DNA of 64,000 bases from Limnoperna fortunei (Eukaryota > Mollusca > Bivalvia > Mytilida > Modiolidae). The translations under genes were made by a program, and so were the position numbers. The notes beneath the pieces were generated by a model that worked only from the letters and a program-made list of their open reading frames with translations, was not told the DNA's origin and did no database searches. Positions 1 through 9,984 of the stretch are shown here, one piece after another. Every line of letters starts with the position of its first letter. The stretch's first letter is position 1. The stretch is from assembly GCA_944474755.1 (NCBI GenBank), contig OX104112.1, positions 52,774,774-52,838,773 of the forward strand. The letters run 5' to 3'.

Positions 1-1
1 T

Positions 2-253
2 GAGTCTATTTCCTCTGATTTGTCAGAGCAAAATTTATCACAAGTAGTAGTGGATACTGAGCACAAATTATCCACTGAGGAGCTGGATAGACTTCTTGTG
101 GAACTCAAAAGTAACAAAAAACCAGTAGAAAAATGCCTAGAGTATACCACCAACCTCAGGCAACTATGTCAAGATTTTATCGACCTTCGACGAAACCCCG
201 AGTCCTCTTCCCAGCTGAAAGCCAACTCATGCTTAGAGATAAAATATATCTAA
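2..253 (+). CDS. LINE ORF1, C-terminal end (partial)
   Basis: The reading frame is open from the window edge and stops at 251-253, so the N-terminus lies outside the window. About 83 residues are visible; they are charged and rich in Leu, Lys and Glu (for example LLVELKSNKKPVEK), with no zinc knuckle or RRM visible in this part. It sits 66 bases before the ATG of the endonuclease/reverse-transcriptase frame, the normal ORF1-ORF2 order of an L1-type LINE. The ORF1 assignment therefore rests on position, not on a recognised domain. The usual role of ORF1 products is to bind the element RNA in the ribonucleoprotein; that is family knowledge. Confidence 0.6.
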   Translation, partial: ESISSDLSEQNLSQVVVDTEHKLSTEELDRLLVELKSNKKPVEKCLEYTTNLRQLCQDFIDLRRNPESSSQLKANSCLEIKYI

Positions 254-319
254 GTCAATATGTATTGTATATTTAATTATGCTTCTTTGTTCTGTATTTG
301 TATTACAATTACAATTGTA

Positions 320-3300
320 ATGTCCGGTTTTTCATTAGTTTCCTTGAATACTCAAGGTTGTCGTGACTCGTTTAAAAGATATGTTATATTAGATTCTTTA
401 AAATCTAAATTAAATGCAGGTATAGTTTTTCTTCAAGATACTCATACCATTCCTTCTGATGAAGGTATATGGAAAATGATATGTTCTCTCATCTCTCAAC
501 TATTTCTGCTGGATTAGCGATATGTTTTTCGAATAATTTAGAATATACTATTCTAGATCATAAAGTTATATTACCTGGTCGCATTTTACATGCTACTATC
601 AAATTACATGAGCAAACTGTTTATTTGTTGAATGTCTATTCCCCCACCTGTCCCAAAGAAAAACTAGAATTTTTGAAATATTTAAAACACCATTTGAATC
701 AACTTGATTCTTCCTATCCAATATTTCTTGGAGGTGATTTCAATTGTACTACCAATCCTTCTTTAGATAGGACAGGAGATGTTGAACCCCACCCCCATTC
801 TTGTAATGATTTTAAAAATATTGTTAAACGTTTCAAATTTATTGATACGTTTCGCAATATTCATCCGTATGATAAAATATATTCTTGGTCGAGAAATGAC
901 GGTGTCGCCCCAAGACTTGATCGAATTTATATATCTAAACATTATAGTCAGTTTATTCGATCCTCAGAAATAAAACGATGTTCATATTCTGATCATGATT
1001 ACGTTCGTGTTTATTTTAAAGAAATACCAAGTAAACACAAGAGTGCTTACTGGTGTTTAAATACATCTCTTTTAGATGATAAATTGTATGTTGACATGAT
1101 AAATAACTTTTGGCTTTTCTGGCGATTACAGAAATCTGAGTTTAAGTGTATTCAAGATTGGTGGGATCGAGGAAAATACAAAATAAAGGAACTTTCGCAA
1201 GAATTTTCCATTAAAAAGAATTATGATTTTAAACGTAAATTTGATAGTTTGCAATCTGATATTGAGTTATTAAAATCAAATATTGCAACTAACCCTGATC
1301 TTAATGTCATTTTAATTGAGAAGCAACATCAGTTATCTGAACTTGAACGAATCCAGGCCCGTGGTGCTTGGGTTCGTTCAAGATTCAGATATGTTAATGA
1401 TTCAGATAAACCTACAAAATATTTCTTCGACCTTAAAAAGAAACGTGGTACAAAGAAACTTTTATCCCATTTAACCTTGCCTGATGGCAGTATAACTGAT
1501 TCTGATCAGGAAATAAAAACCCTTGCCCGAAATTTTTACTCCGATTTGTATAGCCCCGATCCTGTTGATGAAGGTTGTCAAAATGAAATTTTGAAAGACC
1601 TTCCTACAATAAGTGACACCCAAAAGCAAACATTAGATAGTGTAATAAGCTATGATGAATTGTCCTGTGCCGTTTTAAAAATGAATAATAATAAGTCCCC
1701 TGGTATTGATGGGTTGCCTAGTGAATTTTACAAAACCTTTTGGAACATCGTTGGGAAAGATATACACGAAGTTTTTGTTTCTTCTATTGAAGAAAACAGA
1801 TTTCTGCTTTCGTGCAGAAGAGCCGTTCTGACGATGATTCCAAAGAAAGGTGATAGTAGTTTGTTGAAAAACTGGAGACCTGTGTCTCTTCTCTGTTGCG
1901 ACTATAAAATATTAACGAGAGCTTTCTTGTTAAGACTCCGTACCGTTCTTCCCGATATATTAAATATCGATCAAAGTTATTGTGTTCCCGGTCGTCATAT
2001 AAGTGATAATATTCGTTTTATTTCTGATGCTACGTGTTATGCTAATCAGGAACATATCCCCCTTGCTATTGTTTCCCTTGACCAAGAGAAGGCGTTTGAT
2101 CGTGTTCATCATGGTTATTTGATGAAGACATTAGAAGCCTTCGGTTTTGGCGATTATTTTATATCCTGTATAAAAACTATTTATACAGATGTACATAGCT
2201 TACTTAAAATTAATAACTCGTTATCATCTCCTTTTCAATTTAAAAGAGGTATACGACAAGGATGTTCTTTGTCTGGTCAATTATATGCCATATGTCTTGA
2301 ACCTCTTTTACACAAACTAAGATCAAACGACGGCTTATCAGGACTTGAACTTCCATTATCTGATGGTAAGAAAAGTTGTTTATCTGCATATGCAGATGAT
2401 TTGGATACTTTATTAACGCAAGACTCTGATTTTGATAGGTTGTCTTTCTGGTTAGATATATACCAGAAAGCTTCCAATTCAAAAATTAATTTACAAAAGT
2501 CAGAGGGTTTGTGGGTGGGAAGTTGGAAAAATAGAAATGATTGTCCACTTGGTCTCAAGTGGAATAATAAAGGTTTAAAGGTTTTGGGTACTTTTGTTGG
2601 AAACAATAAGGATTTCTATAAACAAAATTGGGAAGGGATGGAGGAGGATATTACTGTCAAACTTGACAGGTGGAAACCATTTGCTCGCGGTTTGTCACTC
2701 AGAGGACGAACACTTGTTATCAATTTACTTTCCGCGTCAAAATTATGGCATCGATTAAATTCCGTGGCCGTGCCCGATGAAATTATTAGTGCCATTCAAA
2801 ACAAATTTGTAGATTTTCTATGGCAAGGAAAACATTGGGTTTCGAAAGAAATGTTATATCTTCCTGTATGTACTGGAGGACAGGGTTTAGTTCATATTTT
2901 GTCTAGAATTCGTGATTTTCGAATTCAATTTATGTACAGATTTTTGACATTAATGAATGGTGAAGATGTTCATCCTTGTTACTATTTTTGTAAATATTTT
3001 TTGTCTACTGTTTCTAATTTGAATTATAATGTTCAGTTGTTATTACTTGATGGGGATTTTCAATACACTCACATTCCAAGCTTTTATCAAGATTTAATTA
3101 AAGCCTGGAAGAATTTTGAATCGTCTAGAATTAAAATAGATGATACCTCGGTGGCCGACATTTTAGAAGAACCTTTGTTCTTTAATCCTTCATTAATTAA
3201 CCCCAAAACTGATGAACCTTTTTATTTTGAAAATTTTGTAATTGCCGGTATGACCAAAGTTAAAGATCTTTTCGATACTAGTTTGAAAAGAAAATTTACT

Positions 3301-4422
3301 GCAGAAGATCTTGTTGGCATATTAAGCATTCGTTCTGAACGCTGTATCCAACAACATCTGGATTTACTATGGTCGTCTTTTCCTCCGCAGTGGAGTATAT
3401 TAATTGACCGTTTTTTAAATAATGATATTGATATTGGTGTTGTTCACCAATACATTTTTAAATTAGATATTGACAATGCTCCTGAATCAAGTAAGGGCGT
3501 TGTTCTTGATAAATGTCCCAAGAAAATGATTTATTTGTTATCTGTTATCCAAAATTTTAATAGTTCTCATAGTAAAACGTTACTGTCCCCTTGGAATAAT
3601 ATTTTACAATCAAATGTTCCCCCTAATGTTATATATAGTCATGTTTATGAATATCCTCATAGCATGCATGAAGGTGACCTTAACTGGAAAATACTTCATG
3701 GTGCTGTTTCAACTGGAAAATTTTATTATAAAGCTGGGTATCAGCGTTCTGGTGGTGTACAAGAGGACATACATCATATTTTTATTTCCTGTCCTCGTAT
3801 TAAATTTTTATTTAATTTTGTTAAAAATATTTGGTGCAAATTAATGAAAAATGATGTAGGTTCAGTAAATTCGTTTATATTTGGACCTTCGACTTTTTCC
3901 AGCACTGACCATACGCCACCTCAGGTCAGCGCATATCGATCTCCTCCAGCTGTCCAAACGTCAACATTGGACAGCTGTCCAGTTAGGAGATCGATTCCAG
4001 CAGATCCAACGCCACCCGGGATCAGCTGTCCAGAGAATCCAGTGCCAGCCGACCACCCGTCTTTCAGGGTCGGCTGTCCAAAGACGACCAGACAGCCATT
4101 GATGATGGAGAACGGAACAGTCGCGTTGGGAGAATGTACCAACACGCAACGATGGACCAAGCGGTACAGGACCCCAACACGACTGTACCAATGGATTGCC
4201 ACCCAGGCGAAGATGGCCATCTACGTCACCTTGCAGCACCTGAGGACCGGAGGAGGACAGACGGACCCACTCGTGGAATTCAGGTCGCGCATCCGCGCCC
4301 GGTTGGCAATCGAATTTGCCTATTGTAAGTTTGTTAATAATGTTGATTTCTTTTCAGATTTTTGGTGTTTTGATAATGTATTGTGTTTCATTTCAAATGA
4401 CAAGCTTTTTGTAAATATTTAA
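320..4422 (+). pseudogene. L1/Tx1-like LINE ORF2 (endonuclease + reverse transcriptase), one frameshift
   Basis: It encodes an apurinic-like endonuclease followed by a reverse transcriptase. The start MSGFSLVSLNTQG at 320 opens the endonuclease. The frame shifts by one base at an A-run near 473-476, after which about 1315 codons stay open to 4422. Endonuclease motifs are visible: GGDFNC (DxN) and YSDHDY (SDH). The usual catalytic Glu in the LQETH motif is Asp here (FLQDTH). RT motifs follow: NNKSPGIDGLP, NWRPVSLL, LDQEKAFDRV, GIRQGCSLSG and the catalytic AYADD near 2387-2401. The DQEKAFDRV/AFGFG wording is typical of the Tx1 group of L1 elements. The C-terminal knuckle keeps H..FISC but lacks the first Cys pair. 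With a single shift the copy is young or contains a sequencing error. Confidence 0.9.
3893..4170 (+). other. GC-rich Pro/Cys-rich insert inside LINE ORF2
   Basis: Between the C-terminal knuckle (HHIFISC) and the conserved tail (QAKMAIY) the frame passes through about 90 residues rich in Pro, Ser, Thr and Cys that are not expected in Tx1-type ORF2. Base composition changes abruptly to GC-rich, staying so until about 4318. The motif AGCTGTCCA or close variants recurs, and an imperfect inverted repeat pairs 3935-3957 with 3967-3995. A second hairpin pairs GCCGACC at 4048 with GGTCGGC at 4068. It remains in frame, so either it is a family-specific linker or a captured sequence. Confidence 0.6.
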
Positions 4423-4853
4423 TGGTAAGTTGATTGTATATGTATTTATTTTTTCCTGCTTATATATATTGTAAACCGCGATGAGTTAAAGGTCAAAACT
4501 TGGACTGGCGTGTACCAGTCCATGTTGACTTTGATTATTATGACAAAGTCTTTTATAGGTTTCTTTAATTTTAAACTGTAGGTAAGTTATAAAGGTAAAC
4601 GTTAAGGTTTAAGCTGACTTGTTTCAGTTTAAACCGACTTTGATCGTTTGGACAAAGTCTTTAATTATTTTATGTCGCATTTTATGTAGTTTTGGATTTA
4701 AAATTGATATATTCATATGTATTTTCTAAATTGTTAAATAGCTTGTCATAATAATGTATTTGTTAGGATTATATTTTACGCTACTTGAATTTTTGATACC
4801 TTGTACAACTGTGATATGATGTTTTAATTAATAAAGGGTATTGAAAATTCAAA
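4423..4853 (+). other. LINE 3' untranslated region
   Basis: Non-coding AT-rich sequence between the ORF2 stop and the (TTC)n tract. An AATAAA polyadenylation signal lies at 4830-4835, about 20 bases before the tail. Two similar stretches around 4488-4550 and 4610-4660 both contain ACTTTGAT followed by GACAAAGTC, suggesting a small internal duplication or RNA structure. It is assigned to the LINE because it runs directly from the stop codon to the repeat tail. Confidence 0.6.
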
Positions 4854-4938
4854 TTCTTCTTCTTCTTCTTCTTCTTCTTCTTCTTCTTCTTCTTCTTCTT
4901 CTTCTTCTTCTTCTTCTTCTTCTTCTTCTTCTTCTTCT
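4854..4938 (+). repeat. (TTC)n microsatellite, about 28 units
   Basis: Uninterrupted TTC repeats directly follow the LINE polyadenylation signal, so they may be the LINE 3' tail. The element C body at 7037-7042 also begins with TTCTTC, so the tract could instead belong to the start of the next element. Confidence 0.95.
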
Positions 4939-5903
4939 GGACCTAACTTTGTCCGTAGGATTTCTCGAAGACGAAAAGACATAGGTCAATGAAACTTACC
5001 AGAAAGATAGGTCACCACTAGGAAATGTTGTTTCCGATTTCGAAATTTTGAAAATGGCGGCCATCTTGGATTGGCGGCCATTTTGAATTTGAAAAAAATA
5101 CAAAATTAATCATAAAATATCACAAACAATATGGATATGAACCAAAATAGGTTTATAGGTCAATATTAAGGTCCCGGACAATATGGGACCATTTTCCGAA
5201 AAATCCAAGATGGCCACCATATTCAAAATGGCCGCCAAAGTGCGAAAATTGAAAAGTTGTCCGATTTCAACGAAAATTGGCATTTAGGTCAATATTGATA
5301 TTACGAACAACACGGTGACATGTTCGAACAAATCAAAGATGGCCGCCAAAGTCCAAGATGGCCGCCATATTCAAAATGGCCTCCAAAGTGCGAAAATTGA
5401 AAAGTTGTCCGATTTCAACGAAAATTGGCATTTAGGTGAATATTGATATTACGAACAACATGGTGACATGTTTGAACAAATCCAAGATGGCCGCCAAAGT
5501 CCAAGATGGCCGCCATATTCAAAATGGCCGCCAAAGTGCGAAAATTGAAAAGTTGTCCGATTTCAACGAAAATTGGCATTTAGGTCAATATTGATATTAC
5601 GAACAACATGGCGACACTTTCGAACAAATCCAAGATGGCTGTCATATTCAAAATGGCTGCCAAAGTGCGAATATTGAAAAGTTGTCTGATTTCAACAAAA
5701 ATTGGCATTTAGGTCAATATTGATATTACGAACAACATGTCGAACAAATCCAAGATGGCTGCCATAGTCCAAGATGGCCGCCATATTCAAAATGGCCGCC
5801 AAAGTGCGAAAATTGAAAAGTTGTCCGAATTGTGACAAAAGTGGGCACGGAGGGGGGGGATTTTTTTGTGACTTGCTTGCAATCACAATCAGCACTTGTT
5901 ATT
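4939..5903 (+). mobile_element. Non-autonomous repeat body A with GGCCGCC modules
   Basis: Non-coding repeat body starting after (TTC)n and ending where the AAGTCGCC head of the next unit begins. It contains repeated AAAATGGCGGCC and CAAGATGGCCGCC modules separated by phrases such as CCGATTTCAACGAAAATTGG. There is no ORF of merit; the minus-strand frames here are shadows of the repeat. Together with units B, C, D and E it makes a chain of related elements. Confidence 0.7.
5150..5832 (+). repeat. Tandem array, about 148-bp unit, near five copies
   Basis: The phrase CCGATTTCAACGAAAATTGG recurs at 5261, 5409 and 5557, then as variants at 5686 and 5824. Spacings are 148, 148, 129 and 138 bases. 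Each unit holds two or three copies of AAGATGGCCGCC/AAAATGGCCGCC. The shorter units lack one module. Confidence 0.9.
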
Positions 5904-6944
5904 AAGTCGCCGACCACGAAGTGTCGGGCGACTTATTGTTTTTACTCCGTTTCATATTATTATTATTATTATTATTATTTTCATATTTCTTATGTTTTCC
6001 TTTTTCCCCTCGCAATGTTGTCCGCTCGTTTTCTCGCTCATCTTTTAACCGATCGAAATGAAACTTTGGGAACATGTTAAGGGTGACCTGAAGTTGTGCA
6101 ATCCACTTTTGAAATTTTCAAAATGGCCGCCATTTTCAAAATGGCCGCCGTTAAATAAAAAATGACGGCCGTTGTCAGATCTCAGTAATTGCCAAAGCAA
6201 TTTCAATGAAAATTGGTATACTGATACAGCTCCCTATCCCGAGCATTTTTGCAAAAAAAAATTTGACGCGGCCGACATTTCAAAATGGCCGCCATCCGAA
6301 CACCACCCCCCTAAAACTGTAAAAAGTTAAACGTCATCCGATTTAAACGAAATTTGGTATACAGGTAGCTTATGATACCCTGAGTGTGCCACTATTTTCA
6401 AAATGTTTGTCCGACTTCCGGTTTCAAAATGGCGGCCATTTTACTGCAGGAAAAAGTCAACTTTGTCCGATTTCAACAAAATTTGATTTCTAGGCATATT
6501 TTAATGTATTGATTTGAATGAAATACTATCCATGGGGATTATAGTGGCAATGGGGGTTCGACTTATTGTTTTATTGGTATACTGATACAGCTAACTATCC
6601 CGAGCATTTTTGCAAAAAAAAATTTGACGCGGCCGACATTTCAAAATGGCCGCCATCCGAACACCACCCCCCTTAAAATGTAAAAATTTAAACGTCATCC
6701 GATTTAGACGAAATTTGGTATTCAGGTAGCTTATGATACCCTGAGTGTGCCACTATTTAAAAAATTTTTGTCCGACTTCCGGTTTCAAAATGGCGGCCAT
6801 TTTACTGCAGGAAAAAGTCAACTTTGTCCGATTTCAACAAAATTTGATTTCTAGGCATATTTTAATGTACTGATTTGAATGAAATACTATCCATGGGGAT
6901 CAAAAGTGCGGAACGGGAGGCGACTTCAACGTTTCGGGAAACGT
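5904..6944 (+). mobile_element. Helentron-like non-autonomous element B
   Basis: The 5' head starts AAGTCGCCGACC and folds back on GTCGGGCGACTT at 5924-5935. It is followed by TTATTGTTTTTACTCCG and an internal (ATT)n tract. The body starts CATATTTCTTATG and carries GGCCGCC modules. The 3' end has GGCGACTT (6919-6926), the inverse of the first eight bases, then a perfect hairpin ACGTTTC-GG-GAAACGT (6929-6944) and a flanking (TTA)n tract. Inverted subterminal repeats, a terminal hairpin and an internal microsatellite match non-autonomous Helentron (HINE/DINE-like) structure; the class call is inference. Confidence 0.6.
6214..6900 (+). repeat. 361-bp tandem duplication inside element B
   Basis: TGGTATACTGATACAGCT starts at 6214 and again at 6575. 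The two copies stay nearly identical through TTTGATTTCTAGGCATATTT and ACTATCCATGGGGAT. The junction at 6541-6574 includes GTTCGACTTATTGTTTTAT, reminiscent of the element head. Confidence 0.9.
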
Positions 6945-6970
6945 AAATTTTAATTATTATTATTATTATT

Positions 6971-7837
6971 AAGTCTCCCAAACGAAGTTTGGAGACTTAT
7001 TGTTTTTACTCTGTTTCTTATTATTATTATTATTCTTCTTCTGGTTTCCCCGTAGAGATTTCCGACACTTTTCTCAGAAACCGTAAATGGGATCAATTTG
7101 AAACTTGGTAGGATGTTAGACCCTATTGGCTAGATGTGCAATCATCTTTCGGAATTTCCAAGATGGCCGCCACTTTCAAAATGGCCGCCATTTAAGTTTT
7201 CCCGCCAAAATGCAGTTCCCGGAGAACCGCCAGATGGATTACGATGAAACTTGGTATGTAGGTTCAGCATAGCGGTCTTGATTTATTTTTGGCAAAAAAT
7301 CGCGCGCGAACCGGCTGCCATTTTCAAAATGGCCGCCGAATCGCCAAAAATTCAAGTTTGTCGGTTTTCAACGAAAATGGGTTTTAACAGTAAATTTGGT
7401 ATGCCGAGTCCAATGGTCAACTCAGAATTTTTATATGACGCGCCATTTTTTGTAAAATGGCCGCCACAGTTGCCAAATGGGCAAAAATTCAACATTGTCA
7501 TAATTCAACGAAAATAGGTTCTAAAAGTAAATTTGGTATGCCGAGTTCAACGGTACACTCAGATTTTTTATACGACCCGCCATTTTTTTAAAAATGGCCA
7601 CCAAAGTCGCCAAATCGGCAAAAATTCAACATTGTCGGAACTCAATGAAAATTGGTTCCTAAAGTAAATTTAGTATGTCGAGTTCAATGGTCAACTCAGA
7701 ATTTTTATATGACGCGCTATTTTTTGTAAAATGGCCGCCGAAGTTGCCAAATCTGTAAAGTTAAATATAAGGTGATTCACAGACTGCACAGGACTATCAG
7801 TAACTTCGTTTGGGAGACTTCACGTTTCGCGAAACGT
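6971..7837 (+). mobile_element. Helentron-like non-autonomous element C with perfect 17-bp inverted ends
   Basis: The 5' end AAGTCTCCCAAACGAAG (6971-6987) is the exact reverse complement of 7804-7820. The head also folds on itself (CTCCCAAAC / GTTTGGAGACTT). A 16-base perfect palindrome ACGTTTCG/CGAAACGT lies at 7822-7837, beyond the 3' inverted repeat. The element has (TTA)n both inside, after the head, and on each flank. The body has repeated TCAACGAAAATGG phrases and GGCCGCC modules. The 88-codon frame at 7251-7517 runs through these repeats and is not a gene. Confidence 0.7.
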
Positions 7838-7862
7838 AAATTTTAATTATTATTATTATTAT

Positions 7863-8450
7863 TTCGGTTTCCACTTTTTCTAGATCGTGAACTTGTCCGA
7901 CACATTTCTCAGAGACGCCTTAATAGAATCAAATGAAACTTTTCACAGTTGTAGATCAGCATATGGAGGGGTGCAGTCAATAGTCAGAATTTTGCTAATG
8001 GCCGCCATTTTAAAATGGCCGCCACTTGACGACACCCACCCAAAAATGGCAAAAATTTTCCCGTGTTCCGATTTCAACGAAATTTGGTATGGAGGTAGAT
8101 GTTAGTATTTCGAGTGAAACGCTACCTTTAAATTTTTTCTCCAACGTCTGGTTTCAAAACGGCCGCCGAAAACGTGTATAATTTTCAACGTTATGCAATC
8201 TGGATGACATTTAACGTGCTCCGATTGCAACAAAAATTGGTGTGGAGGTGGATTCAAGTGTATCGAGTTGAAATCCAAATTCAGAATTTTTTTTCACTCC
8301 GCGTTTCAAAATGGCCGCCAAAACGCGTCAAATTTTAACGTTGTCCAATTTGAATGAAATTTGATATGTAGGTACATCTTAATGTCCTGAGTGGAACGCA
8401 ATACTATCCATGGGGATTTTGGGCGACTTCTGTGTTGGCATCCTAACACA
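7863..8450 (+). mobile_element. Element D, copy 1
   Basis: Body beginning TCGGTTTCCACTTTTT after a (TTA)n tract and ending GGGCGACTTC then the hairpin TGTGTTGGCATCCTAACACA (8431-8450), followed by (ATT)n. It has GGCCGCC modules and no credible ORF. It lacks the inverted 5' head present in B and C. Confidence 0.7.
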
Positions 8451-8480
8451 TTATGTTTAATTATTATTATTATTATTATT

Positions 8481-9055
8481 TCGGTTTCCACTTCTCCTAG
8501 ACTATGAACTAGACCGACACATTTCTCAAAGACGCCTTAATAGAATCAAATAAAACTTCGCAAAGTTGTAGATAGACATATTGAGGGGTGCAGTCAATAG
8601 TCAGAATTTTGATAATGGCCGCCACTTGACGACACCCACCCAAAAATAGCAAAAATTTTCCCGTGGTCCGATTTCAACGAAATTTGTTATGGAGGTAGAG
8701 GTTAGTATTTGGAGTGAAACGCTACCTTTAAATTTTTTCTCCGACGTCGGGTTTCAAAATGGCCGCCAAAAACGTGTGCAATTTTCAACGTTATCCGATC
8801 TCGATGACATTTAACGTGCTCCGATTTCAACAAAATTTGGTGTGGAGGTGGATTTAAGTGTTCCGAGTGGAAATCCAAATTCGAAAATTTGTTTTTCCAA
8901 CTGGCGTTTCAAAATGGCCGCCAAAAACGCGTCAAATTTTAAACGTTGTCCGATTTGAATGAAATTTGATATGTAGGTACATCTTAATGTCATGAGTGGA
9001 ACGAAATACTATCCATGGGGATTTTGGGCGACTTCTGTGTTGGCATCCCAACACA
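8481..9055 (+). mobile_element. Element D, copy 2
   Basis: Diverged D unit that starts TCGGTTTCCACTTCTCC and ends with the perfect-stem version of the hairpin, TGTGTTGG-CATC-CCAACACA, at 9036-9055. It is separated from copy 1 by (TTA)n. Confidence 0.7.
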
Positions 9056-9088
9056 TTATTTTTAATTATTATTATTATTATTATTATT

Positions 9089-9350
9089 AAGTCGCCGACC
9101 ACGAAGTGTCGGGCGACTTATTGTTTTTACTCCGTTTCTTATTATTATTATTATCATTTTCATATTTCTTATGTTTTCCTTTTTCCCCTCGCAATGTTGT
9201 CCGCTCGTTTTCTCGCTCATCTTTTAACCGATCGAAATGAAACTTGGCCAACTGAAAGCTCATGTTATGAAGTTGTGCTCTTGAATTTTAGTTCCCTCTA
9301 CTCGGTCAAAAGTGCGGAACGGGAGGCGACTTCAACGTTTCGGGAAACGT
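9089..9350 (+). mobile_element. Element E, short deletion derivative of element B
   Basis: It shares with B the head AAGTCGCCGACCACGAAG, the internal (TTA)n, the body start up to CGATCGAAATGAAACTT, and the end GTGCGGAACGGGAGGCGACTT plus hairpin. The middle with all the GGCCGCC modules is missing, leaving 262 bases against about 1040 in B. Confidence 0.8.
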
Positions 9351-9370
9351 AAATTTTAATTATTATTATT

Positions 9371-9955
9371 TCGGTTTCCACTTTTTCTATATCGTGAACT
9401 TGTCCGACACATTTCTCAGAGAAGCCTTAATAGAATCAATTGAAACTTTTCACAATTGTAGATCAGCATATGGAGGGGTGCAGTCAATAGTCAGAATTTT
9501 GATAATGCCGCCATTTTAAAATGGCCGCCACTTGACGACACCCACCCAAAAATGGCAAAAATTTTCCCGTGGTCCGATTTCAACGAAATTTGGTATGGAG
9601 GTAGATGTTAGTATTTCGAGTGAAACGCTACCTATAAATTTTTTCTTCGACGTCGGGTTTCAAAATGGCCGCCGAAAACGTGTATAATTTTCAACGTTAT
9701 GCAATCTCGATGACATTTAACGTGCTCCGATTGCAACAAAAATTGGTGTGGAGGTGGATTCAAGTGTATCGAGTTGAAATCCAAATTCAGAATTTTTTTC
9801 ACTTCGCGTTTCAAAATGGCCGCCAAAACGCGTCAAATTTTAACGTTGTCCAATTTGAATGAAATTTCATATGTAGGTACATCTTAATGTCCTGAGTGGA
9901 ACGCAATACTATCCATGGGGATTTTGGGCGACTTCTGTGTTGGCATCCTAACACA
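9371..9955 (+). mobile_element. Element D, copy 3 (sister of copy 1)
   Basis: Close to copy 1 (same TTTTTCTA start, same order of modules) at a distance of 1508 bases. It ends with the hairpin TGTGTTGGCATCCTAACACA at 9936-9955. Confidence 0.7.
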
Positions 9956-9984
9956 TTATTTTTAATTATTATTATTATTATTAT

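Noticed and set aside
2240..2606. Minus-strand frames of 80 and 109 codons inside the LINE reverse transcriptase
   Set aside because: They lie opposite the strongly conserved RT motifs on the plus strand and have no motif of their own.
3921..4239. Two minus-strand frames opposite the GC-rich LINE module
   Set aside because: High GC lowers the number of stop codons; the sense frame is continuous with ORF2 and explains the sequence.
5150..5832. Regular tandem units that might suggest a CRISPR array
   Set aside because: Units are 148 bases, spacers are not unique, and the genome is eukaryotic.
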